Notes: a model not told the origin generated them from the sequence alone. Shown: positions 6,912-14,113, counted from the stretch's first letter. The stretch is DNA of 15,045 nucleotides from an uncultured Alphaproteobacteria bacterium (GCA_929200295.1 CAKMZE010000021.1:4966-20010), one strand, 5' to 3'. Numbers and translations are program-made.

Positions 6912-7820
6912 ATGATCTTATGTGCGGGCGAAGCCCTAATCGATATGTTGCCGCGACAAACCGCTGAGGGTGAGACCGCATTTGCCCCCCATGCAGGTGG
7001 TGCGGTGTTTAATACAGCCATCACGCTTGGGCGGCTTGATGTGCCGACACAGTTTTTCTCGGGCATTTCAACGGATCTTTTTGGTGAAATCCTGATGGAC
7101 ACGCTCGCCGCGTCCAAGGTTGATGCAAGCCCAGCGGCGCGCTCTGACAGGCCCACGACGCTGGCCTTTGTTAAGCTTGTCGATGGCCAAGCCAGCTATG
7201 CATTTTATGACGAAAATACAGCTGGGCGTATGCTGGATAGCCAACCAGATACCACAGCTGATGCCTATTTCTTTGGGGGCATCTCACTTGCCGTGGCCCC
7301 TTGCGCGCAATGCTATGAGGCGTTGCAGGCATCTGTTGCGGGTCATGCCGTGACAATGATCGACCCGAATATTCGTCCTTCATTTATCACCGATGAGGCG
7401 GCCTATCGCGACCGCATCACAGCCATGATGCACCGCGCAGATATCGTCAAACTGTCTGATGAGGACATGGAATGGCTCTTAGGGCCGGGCGATATGGGAC
7501 AGCACGCCCAAGACCTGATCACAGCAGGGGCAAAGCTGATCTGTGTCACAGAAGGCGCAAAAGGTGTCACTGGATACACGCAATCTGGATCTGTGTTCGT
7601 TGCAGCAAACGCTGTTGAAGTCGTCGATACTGTGGGGGCTGGTGACACCTTTAACGGTGGGCTTCTTGCTGGGCTTAGGGCTGGGGATAGCCTGACAAAA
7701 TCTGCTTTGGATAATCTCTCGGATGATGTTCTGCGCGATGCACTTGCCTTGGGTGTGAAAGCCGCCGCCATTACCGTAAGCCGCGCAGGCGCCAACCCGC
7801 CTTGGGCGCACGAGCTGTGA
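6912..7820 (+). CDS. PfkB-family carbohydrate kinase, probable fructokinase
   Basis: 302 aa from ATG 6912, preceded by GGTGAGAG (6900-6907); longer in-frame starts run back into the zinc-ribbon gene. It opens with MILCAGEALIDMLP. A Gly-Gly substrate-binding region (HAGGAVFNTAITLGRL, 27-42) follows, and the PfkB signature 2 VDTVGAGDTFNGG lies at 238-250, with Asp245 as catalytic base and the anion hole Gly-Ala-Gly before it. It therefore transfers a phosphate from ATP to a sugar hydroxyl. The N-terminal GEALIDM and the overall pattern are closest to fructokinases (fructose to fructose 6-phosphate), but other sugars cannot be excluded. It sits 14 bases after the membrane module and overlaps dtd by 4 bases (GTGA), so it is probably cotranscribed with both. 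Confidence 0.85.
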   Translation: MILCAGEALIDMLPRQTAEGETAFAPHAGGAVFNTAITLGRLDVPTQFFSGISTDLFGEILMDTLAASKVDASPAARSDRPTTLAFVKLVDGQASYAFYDENTAGRMLDSQPDTTADAYFFGGISLAVAPCAQCYEALQASVAGHAVTMIDPNIRPSFITDEAAYRDRITAMMHRADIVKLSDEDMEWLLGPGDMGQHAQDLITAGAKLICVTEGAKGVTGYTQSGSVFVAANAVEVVDTVGAGDTFNGGLLAGLRAGDSLTKSALDNLSDDVLRDALALGVKAAAITVSRAGANPPWAHEL

Positions 7821-8254
7821 GAGCCTTAATTCAACGTGTGACACAGGCCCAAGTCGATGTTGCCGGTGAAACGATCGGCGCGATTGGGCCGGGTCTACTG
7901 ATCCTTGTCTGTGCGATGCAGGGGGATACGTCCGCGCAATCCCAAACGCTTGCACGCAAGATCAGTAAACTGCGCATTTTCAAGGATGAGGATGGCAAGA
8001 TGAACCGCTCGCTTGTGGATACACAAGGCAGCGCGCTGATTGTCAGTCAGTTCACTTTGGCGGGCGATACATCCCGTGGCAATCGCCCCGGCTTTTCCGC
8101 AGCCGCCCCACCAGCCGAGGGTGAGGCGCTTTATGAACGATTTATCAGCGACATGCGCGATCTCGATATTCCGGTTGCCACGGGGCAGTTTGGCGCGGAT
8201 ATGGCTGTGAGCCTGATCAACGACGGGCCTGTGACCCTGTGGATGGATGTTTAA
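7817..8254 (+). CDS. dtd: D-aminoacyl-tRNA deacylase
   Basis: 145 aa, the usual length of bacterial DTD, when started at GTG 7817; the longer in-frame TTG at 7802 would add five residues not seen in the family. The start reads (V)RALIQRVTQAQVDV, as expected. The SQFTLAGD motif (77-84) and the Gly-cisPro motif NDGPVT (135-140) that selects D-chirality are both intact, as is the RGNRPGFSAAAPP segment (87-99). The enzyme is a cytoplasmic homodimer that hydrolyses D-amino acids, notably D-Tyr, and also glycine mischarged on tRNA. Its start overlaps the kinase stop (GTGA). Its TAA shares a TTAA with the convergent znuB stop, leaving no intergenic space for a terminator. Confidence 0.95.
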   Translation: MRALIQRVTQAQVDVAGETIGAIGPGLLILVCAMQGDTSAQSQTLARKISKLRIFKDEDGKMNRSLVDTQGSALIVSQFTLAGDTSRGNRPGFSAAAPPAEGEALYERFISDMRDLDIPVATGQFGADMAVSLINDGPVTLWMDV

Positions 8255-9042
8255 GCCCGTCGCATCCCGCGCAGAAGCGTAATACAAGCAAAACACCCAA
8301 CCGCCACACAAACCATCGTTGGCCCAACAGGCGTGTCAAAGGTCATCGCCATCCGCAGCCCTACAAGTGCTGCAACGCATCCGATGACGACAGATACTAC
8401 CGCCATTGCCTCGGGCGTGCGCACCAGCATGCGCGCAGCTGACGCCGGAACAATCAGCAAGGCTGTGATCAGCAAAGCCCCCACAACCTTGATCGCAACC
8501 GCCACAACAAGGGCAAGAAGGAGCGTCAAAACCAGCTCTTCTCGACGCGGATGAAAGCCCGAAGCATGGGCCAGATCCGGGCTGAGCGTTGTCATTAATA
8601 ACGCAGCCCACCGATACCAAAGCACGGTGACGATCCCCGCGGCCCCGGCCCAGATCACCATCACATCCGTTGGCGACACCGTTAACACACTGCCAAAGAG
8701 ATAGCTTTCAAGGCTCAAACGTTGCCCCGGCATCATCGCAACCGCCACGATACCCAGCGCAAGACCCCCATGCGCGATGACGCCCAATGTTGCGTCCGCC
8801 GAATGCCCGCGCCCGGTTAACCCCAAAAAGAGCAACGCCACAGCCACAGCAATGACGCTCACCCCAATATAGATCGACAGACTAAACCCAAGCGAAATCG
8901 CCACACCCAAAATCGCGGCATGGGCCATAGCATCGCCGAAATAGGCCATGCGGCGCCACACCACAAAACAGCCCAAAGCCCCTGCCCCAACAGCCGTGCC
9001 CACACTGGCCAATGCGGCCCGCACCAAGAAATCATCGAGCAT
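8251..9042 (-). CDS. znuB: Zinc ABC transporter permease ZnuB
   Basis: 263 aa, hydrophobic throughout, with about seven or eight membrane helices, typical length and profile for the ABC-3 metal permease family. It begins MLDDFLVRAALASVGTAVGA and has the family region with WRRMAYFGDAMAHAAILGVA near residues 29-48 and the GVIAHGGLALG loop that docks the ATPase. As the inner-membrane channel it takes Zn(II) from ZnuA and is powered by ZnuC. Start ATG 9042 lies 5 bases after the znuC stop, so it is the last gene of the zur-znuC-znuB operon. It converges on dtd with a 4-base overlap. Confidence 0.93.
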   Translation of the reverse strand: MLDDFLVRAALASVGTAVGAGALGCFVVWRRMAYFGDAMAHAAILGVAISLGFSLSIYIGVSVIAVAVALLFLGLTGRGHSADATLGVIAHGGLALGIVAVAMMPGQRLSLESYLFGSVLTVSPTDVMVIWAGAAGIVTVLWYRWAALLMTTLSPDLAHASGFHPRREELVLTLLLALVVAVAIKVVGALLITALLIVPASAARMLVRTPEAMAVVSVVIGCVAALVGLRMAMTFDTPVGPTMVCVAVGCFACITLLRGMRRA

Positions 9043-9047
9043 TCATC

Positions 9048-9779
9048 TTATCCTTCATGCGTGTGGTCGTGATCATGCGCATGGTCATGATCGTGGCGAT
9101 AAAGCGCCAATGCGCCCCCAGTGCCTGTGCCAAATAATTCGCGGTAGGCAGGTGCCGCACTCACCACATCAGGCGTGCCTTCGCAGCAGATATGCCCGTT
9201 GAGGCATATCACCCGGTCGGACGCGCTCATCACCACATGCAGTTCATGGCTGACCATCAATATCGCGCAACCGATGTCTTGTCTCACCGCTTCGATCTGG
9301 CGATAAAAGCTGGCGGACCCCGGTTGATCTAACCCTTGGGTCGGCTCATCCAACATCAGCACATGCGGTTTTTCCAAAAGCGCGCGCGCCAAAAGAACGC
9401 GCTGAAACTGCCCACCAGAGAGGGTGGCCATCTGCTGTTTATCCAAACTGCCAAGCCCCGCCGCCTGCAACGCATCTTGCGCATCCGCATCTGATACGCG
9501 GTGCGTCAGGTCCAGAAACCGCCGCACTGTGATCGGCAAAGACGCATCGATATGCAGTCTTTGCGGCACATATCCAATCCGCAGCCCCGGAACGCGCGTG
9601 ACACGGCCTTTTTCTGGCACAAGCGCCCCAATAAGCGTGCGCAGCAATGTCGATTTGCCCGAGCCATTGGGCCCGACAATCGTCACGATCTCACCTTCTG
9701 AAAGATGAAGACTGACATTTTCTAAGACAGGCACCTGCCCAAGATGCACCGTCAGATTCTGTGCGCTCAATAGTGTCAT
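9048..9779 (-). CDS. znuC: Zinc ABC transporter ATPase ZnuC with His-rich tail
   Basis: 243 aa. All ABC ATPase motifs are present: Walker A GPNGSGKST (about 36-44), Q-loop region YVPQRLH, signature LSGGQFQRV (about 119-127), Walker B VLMLDEP (about 140-146), D-loop and H-loop VSHELH. The protein ends in a His/Asp-rich tail (HDHDHAHDHDHTHEG) of the sort that could hold or sense zinc; this is an extension beyond the nucleotide-binding fold. It hydrolyses ATP on the cytoplasmic face of ZnuB to drive zinc import. It lies 5 bases after zur and 5 bases before znuB, so expression must follow the Zur-controlled promoter. Confidence 0.95.
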   Translation of the reverse strand: MTLLSAQNLTVHLGQVPVLENVSLHLSEGEIVTIVGPNGSGKSTLLRTLIGALVPEKGRVTRVPGLRIGYVPQRLHIDASLPITVRRFLDLTHRVSDADAQDALQAAGLGSLDKQQMATLSGGQFQRVLLARALLEKPHVLMLDEPTQGLDQPGSASFYRQIEAVRQDIGCAILMVSHELHVVMSASDRVICLNGHICCEGTPDVVSAAPAYRELFGTGTGGALALYRHDHDHAHDHDHTHEG

Positions 9780-9784
9780 GTGTA

Positions 9785-10282
9785 TTATCCGCGTTGCGCC
9801 CCATGCTGATCATGTGTTTGGCATAAAGGACATAACCCTTCGGCTTCAATCACTGTTTGCTCAATCGAAAACCCTGCCGCATCCGCAGAGGCATCCAAAA
9901 GCGTCTTGCCCGTTTCCGTCTCGGCCACGTTTCCACAGCTGCGACAGATCATAAACATCGGATCATGTTGCAGCCCAGGATGCGCGCAGGCGATAAACGC
10001 GTTGAGACGCTCGATCCGATGGGCGAACCCATGTTCAACCAGAAAACTAAGCGCGCGGTAGGCAATGGGGGGCTTTGCGCCATATCCATCTGCATTAAGC
10101 CGTGCCAGCACATCATAGGCCCCCAAGGCTGCATGCGCCTCGAGCAAGATTTCTAAGACGCGCCTGCGCACAGGCGTAAACTGCACACACCGCTCAAGGC
10201 ACAGCGCCTCGGCTGACGTCAATGCGCTGCTGACACACAGCTTGTGATCATGCGGTTCAAAACCTTTGGTGCTCTTCTGCAT
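9785..10282 (-). CDS. zur: Zinc uptake regulator Zur (Fur family)
   Basis: 165 aa from the ATG at 10282 (MQKSTKGFEPHD). The longer in-frame start at 10330 would run translation through the operator and is unlikely. A Fur-type winged helix occupies about 20-90, with FTPVRRRVLEILL and PPIAYRALSFLVEHG, and the dimerisation domain follows. The structural zinc cysteines are Cys113/Cys116 (ICRSCG) and Cys151/Cys154 (LCPLCQ); nearby histidines (His84, His101, His106) may bind regulatory zinc. With zinc bound, it should repress its own operon and znuA from the shared palindrome 9-30 bases upstream of its start. The metal is assigned to zinc from the znu context rather than from the protein alone. Confidence 0.93.
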   Translation of the reverse strand: MQKSTKGFEPHDHKLCVSSALTSAEALCLERCVQFTPVRRRVLEILLEAHAALGAYDVLARLNADGYGAKPPIAYRALSFLVEHGFAHRIERLNAFIACAHPGLQHDPMFMICRSCGNVAETETGKTLLDASADAAGFSIEQTVIEAEGLCPLCQTHDQHGAQRG

Positions 10283-10290
10283 TTTATGAC

Positions 10291-10312
10291 TTGTTATGTT
10301 ATAACATATCAA
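10291..10312. promoter_or_regulatory. Zur operator palindrome between zur and znuA
   Basis: The core GTTATGTTATAACATATC (10293-10310) is a dyad with a single mismatched pair. Matching T-T / A-A flanks extend it to 10291-10312, giving 21 matching bases out of 22 on folding apart from that one pair. It fits the Fur/Zur-type inverted repeat with the GTTATNTTATAAC half-site form known in alphaproteobacteria. It is the only such site in the divergent intergenic region, so one bound Zur dimer (or dimer pair) can block both directions. Confidence 0.87.
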
Positions 10313-10319
10313 ATATATC
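10291..10319 (+). promoter_or_regulatory. Candidate znuA promoter overlapped by the Zur site
   Basis: TTGTTA (10291-10296) as -35, a 17-base spacer, and TATATC (10314-10319) as -10 would place the start of transcription near 10326, giving a short leader with the AAGGA ribosome binding site (10339-10343) before ATG 10351. The Zur palindrome covers the -35 and spacer, consistent with repression. This is pattern matching only. Confidence 0.45.
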
Positions 10320-10350
10320 GCCATGAACACGAACTTACAAGGAAAACCCT

Positions 10351-11379
10351 ATGCTGCGTCATGCATTAATTTTTACGTCACTCGGCATGTTGAGCGCCTC
10401 ACAAGCAACTGCGGATATCATGGGCGAACAGCCCCGCGTTGTGACGGATATTCTGCCAATCGCACAAATTGCAGCACGGGTCATGGCTGACGTGGAACTG
10501 CCAATGGTGCTCTTGCCTCCGAATGCGGATCCGCATCACCACACGCTCAGTGTAAGCGACGCAACCGCTCTACAAGATGCACATCTGGTGATTTGGGTTG
10601 GGCCAGAGCTGACACCTTGGCTCCAAGAGCCGTTGGACGCCTTGTCACAAGACGCTCACATTCTCACGCTACAAGACACCGCTGATTGGGGCGTTCTTCA
10701 GTATCGGGAACCTGACGCGCATGAGGATCACGACGAGCATGAAGATGATCATAGTGAGCATGAGGACGATCACGACGAGCATGATGAACACGACGATCAC
10801 GGTGGCGAACATGATGAGCACGAGGATGAACACGACGATCACGAGGGTGAGCACGATGCGCATGGCCTTGATCCGCACGGCTGGGTAGACCCATATGTGG
10901 CGCGCGTATGGGCACAAGAGATAGCCAACGCATTATCTGCAAAAGACCCAAAGAACGCACAAACCTACCAAGCCAATGTTGCAGAACTTACAGCTGAATT
11001 GAATGAGCTCACAACAGCGATCAGTGCGGAATTGGCACCCTATGCGCAAACACCGTTTGTCCTGCCCCATGATGGCTACCAGTATTTCGAAAACCGCTTT
11101 GGCTTGACCACAATCGGATTTATCACAGAAGGCCATACGCATGAGCCGACGCCGCGCCATATCGCAGAACTGCGCGAAGACATCCAAACGCTGACCAGCG
11201 TCTGCGTGTTTGGAGCCGCCGCACTTGATCCATCCTGGATCGCACTTGTGTCCGAGGGATCTGACCTGCGCACAGCACAATTAGATCCCTTTGGTGCGGC
11301 TGAGATTGACCCTGAAAATGGCTACATCGCTCTTGTCAGCAGTCTCGCAGACGCGTTTGTAGACTGCCTAAAGCCCTAG
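10351..11379 (+). CDS. znuA: Periplasmic zinc-binding protein ZnuA
   Basis: 342 aa with a Sec signal peptide (1-21, cleavage after SQATA). Zinc ligands of the cluster A-I metal-binding family are in place: His62 in NADPHHHTLS, His176 in GLDPHGWVDP, His240 in VLPHDGYQYF, with Asp312 near the C-terminus as the usual acidic position. Cys285 and Cys339 match the disulfide of zinc-specific ZnuA. Between the first and second ligand lies a very acidic His-rich loop (124-171, 15 His), longer than in many relatives and typical of zinc rather than manganese carriers. It captures Zn(II) in the periplasm and delivers it to ZnuB. It stands alone on the plus strand, divergent from zur-znuCB, under the Zur site. 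Confidence 0.96.
   Translation: MLRHALIFTSLGMLSASQATADIMGEQPRVVTDILPIAQIAARVMADVELPMVLLPPNADPHHHTLSVSDATALQDAHLVIWVGPELTPWLQEPLDALSQDAHILTLQDTADWGVLQYREPDAHEDHDEHEDDHSEHEDDHDEHDEHDDHGGEHDEHEDEHDDHEGEHDAHGLDPHGWVDPYVARVWAQEIANALSAKDPKNAQTYQANVAELTAELNELTTAISAELAPYAQTPFVLPHDGYQYFENRFGLTTIGFITEGHTHEPTPRHIAELREDIQTLTSVCVFGAAALDPSWIALVSEGSDLRTAQLDPFGAAEIDPENGYIALVSSLADAFVDCLKP
10720..10863 (+). repeat. His/Asp/Glu codon repeat tract encoding the ZnuA metal loop
   Basis: A low-complexity tract within znuA encodes residues 124-171 with a histidine every three or four residues separated by Asp/Glu pairs. At the DNA level it is built of imperfect repeats around GACGAGCATGA and GACGATCACG. Such tracts can change length by slippage, so loop length may vary between strains. 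Confidence 0.85.
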
Positions 11380-11404
11380 TAATGTGGATCGGCGCCCCCC
11401 GCGA

Positions 11405-12964
11405 TTAAAAATCTGTGGGGGCACCACCTTCGGCCTTGCGGCGCGCGACAAAGGCACCCAGCTCTTCTTTGATCGCCTCATCCATCGCAGGGGCTTCAAA
11501 GTTGTGAATGATGTCTTTGAAAATACGGTGCGCGCGTTCCGCGGTCCATTCCGCACCTGCGGCCTCCCAAGCTTCAAAATTGCGCCAATCTGATGCAAAG
11601 GGTTGGTAGAACGCTTTTTCATAGCGGTCTTGCGTGTGCTCAATACCAAAGAAGTGGCCATTTGGGCCGACTTCTTTGATCGCCTCAATCGCAATATCAT
11701 CAGGGCCCGTTCCCACGACCTCTGGCTCCATATAGCGTTGGATCATTTGCAGCACTTCGCAATCCATCACGAATTTCTCGGGGCTTGCAATCAACCCGCC
11801 TTCGAGCCAGCCCGCAGCGTGATAGACAACATTCGTACCCGATTGAACCGAGGCCCAAAGCGAATTGGATGTCTCCCACATGGCCTGACCATCCGGCACA
11901 TTGGCAGCGCACACACCCGAAGACCGCATTGGTAACCCATAGAACCGTGCCATTTGCCCGGTCATTTGTGTGGCGCGCATGTATTCTGGCGTGCCAAATG
12001 CAGGCGCGCCTGATTTCATGTCAACATTGCTGGTGAAGGTGCCAACAACACAAGCCGCCCCCGGCGCCACATATTGAAATAGTGCAATTGCCGAAAGCGC
12101 CTCGGCAATCGACAATGTCACCGCACCCGACATGGTCACAGGCGCCATCGCACCAGCGAGCGTAAAGGGTGTCACCACCACCGCCTGCCCGCGCCTGACG
12201 CAGCGCAAGCATCCATCAATCATCGGCACATCATGTTTCAGCGGAGACGTCGAATTGATATTGGTGTACATCCGCGGCTTGGCCTGAAATTCTTCTTCGC
12301 TCAGCCCGCCTGCGATCTTCACCATTTCCATCACGTCTTCGACGCGCTCACGCCCCAGCGAATAAGCATGCGAGACCTTATCAGTCAGTGTGAGCTTATC
12401 ATAAACCACATCCAAATGACGCACAGAGGCATGGATATCCACAGGCTCAACCGGATAGCCGCCAGCAAAATGGATACAATTAAAATACTGCGTCAGACGC
12501 AGCAAATCCGCGCATTGCGCCCGGGTGCCAGAGACCTTTTTACCGATCTCTAGGTCGTAATAATTCGGCGGCGATGATACATTTCCAAACAGGATATGAT
12601 TGCCGCCAACGATAATTTCGCGTGCCTCATTACGCGGGGTAAGGGTAAATTGGCTAGGCGCTTTACCCAGCATCTCCATCACCCAATCGCGCCCCATGCG
12701 CACATTGGTGCCTGAAACGGTGCAGCCTGCTTGTTTGAAAAGTGCAAGCGCTTCTTCATTGAGAAACTCAATCCCGATGTCTTCGAGAATACGCATAGCA
12801 CCTTGGTGAATGGCGTCCACCCCCGCCGCATCTAGCGGTTCGGTTGGCTTATCCCTGTTGACAGGCAGCCGCCATGGCATCTGTTCAATCGTTGCTTGCC
12901 CACGTCGTGCCGCATTGCCTGCGCGACCACCACCACGACTACGACGAGAAGGTTTATCCGTCAT
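11405..12964 (-). CDS. Trimethylamine methyltransferase (MttB) superfamily protein, no pyrrolysine codon
   Basis: 519 aa. An Arg/Gly-rich N-terminal extension (SRRSRGGGRAGNAARRG, 6-22) precedes the MttB TIM-barrel, recognisable from IHQGAMRILEDIGIEF (52-67), ILFGNVSSPPNYYDLEIGKK (124-143) and YGLPMRSSGVCAAN (342-355). Members move a methyl group from a quaternary or tertiary amine to a corrinoid protein. True TMA methyltransferases need a pyrrolysine encoded by in-frame TAG; here the frame reads through without any TAG. It therefore belongs to the non-pyrrolysine branch, which includes glycine betaine methyltransferases. Substrate cannot be named. No corrinoid protein or methyltetrahydrofolate methyltransferase lies in the window. 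Start ATG 12964 follows GTGAGAG; it appears to be a single-gene unit, convergent with znuA. Confidence 0.87.
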   Translation of the reverse strand: MTDKPSRRSRGGGRAGNAARRGQATIEQMPWRLPVNRDKPTEPLDAAGVDAIHQGAMRILEDIGIEFLNEEALALFKQAGCTVSGTNVRMGRDWVMEMLGKAPSQFTLTPRNEAREIIVGGNHILFGNVSSPPNYYDLEIGKKVSGTRAQCADLLRLTQYFNCIHFAGGYPVEPVDIHASVRHLDVVYDKLTLTDKVSHAYSLGRERVEDVMEMVKIAGGLSEEEFQAKPRMYTNINSTSPLKHDVPMIDGCLRCVRRGQAVVVTPFTLAGAMAPVTMSGAVTLSIAEALSAIALFQYVAPGAACVVGTFTSNVDMKSGAPAFGTPEYMRATQMTGQMARFYGLPMRSSGVCAANVPDGQAMWETSNSLWASVQSGTNVVYHAAGWLEGGLIASPEKFVMDCEVLQMIQRYMEPEVVGTGPDDIAIEAIKEVGPNGHFFGIEHTQDRYEKAFYQPFASDWRNFEAWEAAGAEWTAERAHRIFKDIIHNFEAPAMDEAIKEELGAFVARRKAEGGAPTDF

Positions 12965-13024
12965 GACACTCTCACTTCATGCTCATTTTCCAACAATGAT
13001 GCCAGTCAACAGCCTGAATGTGTC

Positions 13025-13046
13025 ATGTTTTCGCGACGGAAAATGT
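13025..13046. promoter_or_regulatory. Candidate operator dyad upstream of the MttB-family gene
   Basis: ATGTTTTC and GAAAATGT flank a six-base GCGACG centre, an interrupted inverted repeat (6 of 8 pairs exact, the other two G-T) 61 to 82 bases before the methyltransferase start. A TTGACT (-35-like) lies nearer the gene on the minus strand at 13004-13009, without a convincing -10. This fits a transcription factor site better than a terminator, as no T-run follows. Low certainty. Confidence 0.3.
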
Positions 13047-13059
13047 CGATTTTAGAACA

Positions 13060-13752
13060 TCACTGCTGATCAAGCCATTTCGGAAGCTCTGAGATAGACG
13101 TCAGCACTGCATCTGCAAAGGGCTCTAAATCAGCACGCGATGCCGGCCCCGTTAAGACGCCAAGACAAATCATGCCTGCCGCACGCCCCGCCTGCAAATC
13201 ATGCAGGCTGTCGCCGATCATGGCGCATGTCTCAGGGGCAACACCCGTTTGCGCACAAAAGCCATGCAATTGTCCCGGCGCAGGCTTGCCGCCAAACCCA
13301 CTATCGCTGCCGACAATGAAATCAAAATATGACGCCACATCCGCCTGGCCTAAGTGCGCCCGTGCCGGTGCTTCTGCATCATTTGTCGCAAGGCCGATTT
13401 TCAAACCACGGGATTTGAGTGTCTGGAATAGGGGCGTAAGCGGCGTGACCTCTACCTGCGGCGCAGCGCTTGCAGCCGTATTCATACGATAAATGAGCAT
13501 TGATAGTTCAGTTTCGGCCACAAAGGGCAGCATCACCTGTGCAATCTCTTCGACGGTTGCCGCGATCACGATACTTGTGGGGTGGAACTGGCGTGATGAG
13601 AGATCATATCCCAAAGCCGAGGCCAGCGCATGCATGGCGTTTGTGTCGCCCCCGCACTCCGATTTGATCATTTGACATGTCCAAGCGCCCCATGTGGCCT
13701 CAAAATCAAATAGGGTCCCGTCCTTGTCAAATATCAAGCCGTTTATGTCCAA
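13060..13752 (-). CDS. HAD-superfamily phosphatase, phosphoglycolate-phosphatase-like
   Basis: 230 aa. All four HAD motifs are intact: FDKDGT with nucleophile Asp9 and acid/base Asp11, Thr123 in GLATNDA, Lys156 in GGKPAPG, and GDSLHDLQAG with Asp181/Asp185. A helical cap (about 16-100) follows motif I. The best guess is a Gph-type phosphatase that hydrolyses 2-phosphoglycolate or a similar small phosphate ester; substrate specificity cannot be read from the sequence. The start is a TTG at 13752, supported by GGAGG seven bases upstream and by the family-like opening DINGLIFDKDGT. It overlaps the end of the DUF3572 gene by 10 bases, so the two are translationally coupled. Confidence 0.87.
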   Translation of the reverse strand: MDINGLIFDKDGTLFDFEATWGAWTCQMIKSECGGDTNAMHALASALGYDLSSRQFHPTSIVIAATVEEIAQVMLPFVAETELSMLIYRMNTAASAAPQVEVTPLTPLFQTLKSRGLKIGLATNDAEAPARAHLGQADVASYFDFIVGSDSGFGGKPAPGQLHGFCAQTGVAPETCAMIGDSLHDLQAGRAAGMICLGVLTGPASRADLEPFADAVLTSISELPKWLDQQ

Positions 13753-14021
13753 TGCACAGCCTCCGCCCCGGGCAGCGCATATTGCGCCCGCAGGGGCACG
13801 TCATATGCAAGATCAGCACTGTCGCAAAACGCGATCACCCAAGCGTCATCCATCGTCAAAAAGCCTAACACAGACGCTTGAAACGCAGACTCTGATGCCT
13901 GTTCGCGCAGGTCATCCGCACTGCTTCCGGTAGATCCAAGAAAAACATCACGCAAATCGTCGTTGCCAATCAACCACGCAAGCACCTGTAAAGCAATCGT
14001 TTCTGCATATTCTGGCGACAT
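13743..14021 (-). CDS. DUF3572-family small protein
   Basis: 92 aa from ATG 14021 (MSPEYAETIALQVLAWLIGN). GAGG at 14029-14032 lies at correct spacing for this start, while the in-frame GTG at 14027 would be only one base from it. The LQVLAWLIGNDDLRDVFLGSTGSSADDLREQ pattern is the DUF3572 hallmark, a short all-helical cytoplasmic protein common in alphaproteobacteria and without a known function. It is the first gene of a two-gene minus-strand operon with the HAD phosphatase. It is divergent from pleD, a neighbourhood I recall as common in this order. Confidence 0.85.
   Translation of the reverse strand: MSPEYAETIALQVLAWLIGNDDLRDVFLGSTGSSADDLREQASESAFQASVLGFLTMDDAWVIAFCDSADLAYDVPLRAQYALPGAEAVHWT
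13760..13764 (-). promoter_or_regulatory. Shine-Dalgarno GGAGG fixing the TTG start of the HAD phosphatase
   Basis: On the minus strand GGAGG lies seven bases before the TTG at 13752, within the coding end of the DUF3572 gene. It is the strongest ribosome binding site nearby and explains use of the rare TTG start. Confidence 0.7.
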
Positions 14022-14113
14022 GTTCACACCTCAAGCGCTTTGAAAGGGTTTTTTAACCTTTAATCTGCAAGCTAGCGACACAACCGTGGGGAAACCACAG
14101 AAAAGGTGATACC
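14022..14113. other. Divergent intergenic region between DUF3572 operon and pleD
   Basis: 92 bases must carry both promoters. It holds an imperfect inverted repeat AAAGGGTT-TTTT-AACCTTT (14043-14061) and a small hairpin GTGG-GGAAA-CCAC (14086-14098) just before the pleD ribosome binding site AAAAGGTG (about 14101-14108). No convincing -35/-10 pair could be assigned. Confidence 0.4.

Noticed and set aside
7802..7816. TTG at 7802 as the dtd start
   Set aside because: It would add MGARA before the conserved (V)RALIQRV opening; GTG 7817 gives the standard 145 aa and a GTGA overlap.
7479..7955. 158-aa minus-strand open frame across the kinase/dtd junction
   Set aside because: It runs across two well-supported genes, has no ribosome binding site evidence and no domain.
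10283..10330. N-terminal extension of Zur starting at 10330
   Set aside because: The added residues are encoded by the Zur operator itself, are not Fur-like, and would need a promoter upstream of the operator.
10664..10960. Minus-strand frames of 82 and 98 aa across the ZnuA His-rich tract
   Set aside because: They are the reverse reading of the low-complexity His/Asp codons; the hydrophobic or Arg/His-rich products reflect repeat composition only.
11394..11422. GCCCCC ... GGGGGC inverted repeat at the znuA/MttB convergence as a terminator
   Set aside because: The loop is 16 bases, the repeat lies partly in the MttB coding end, and no T-run follows on either strand.
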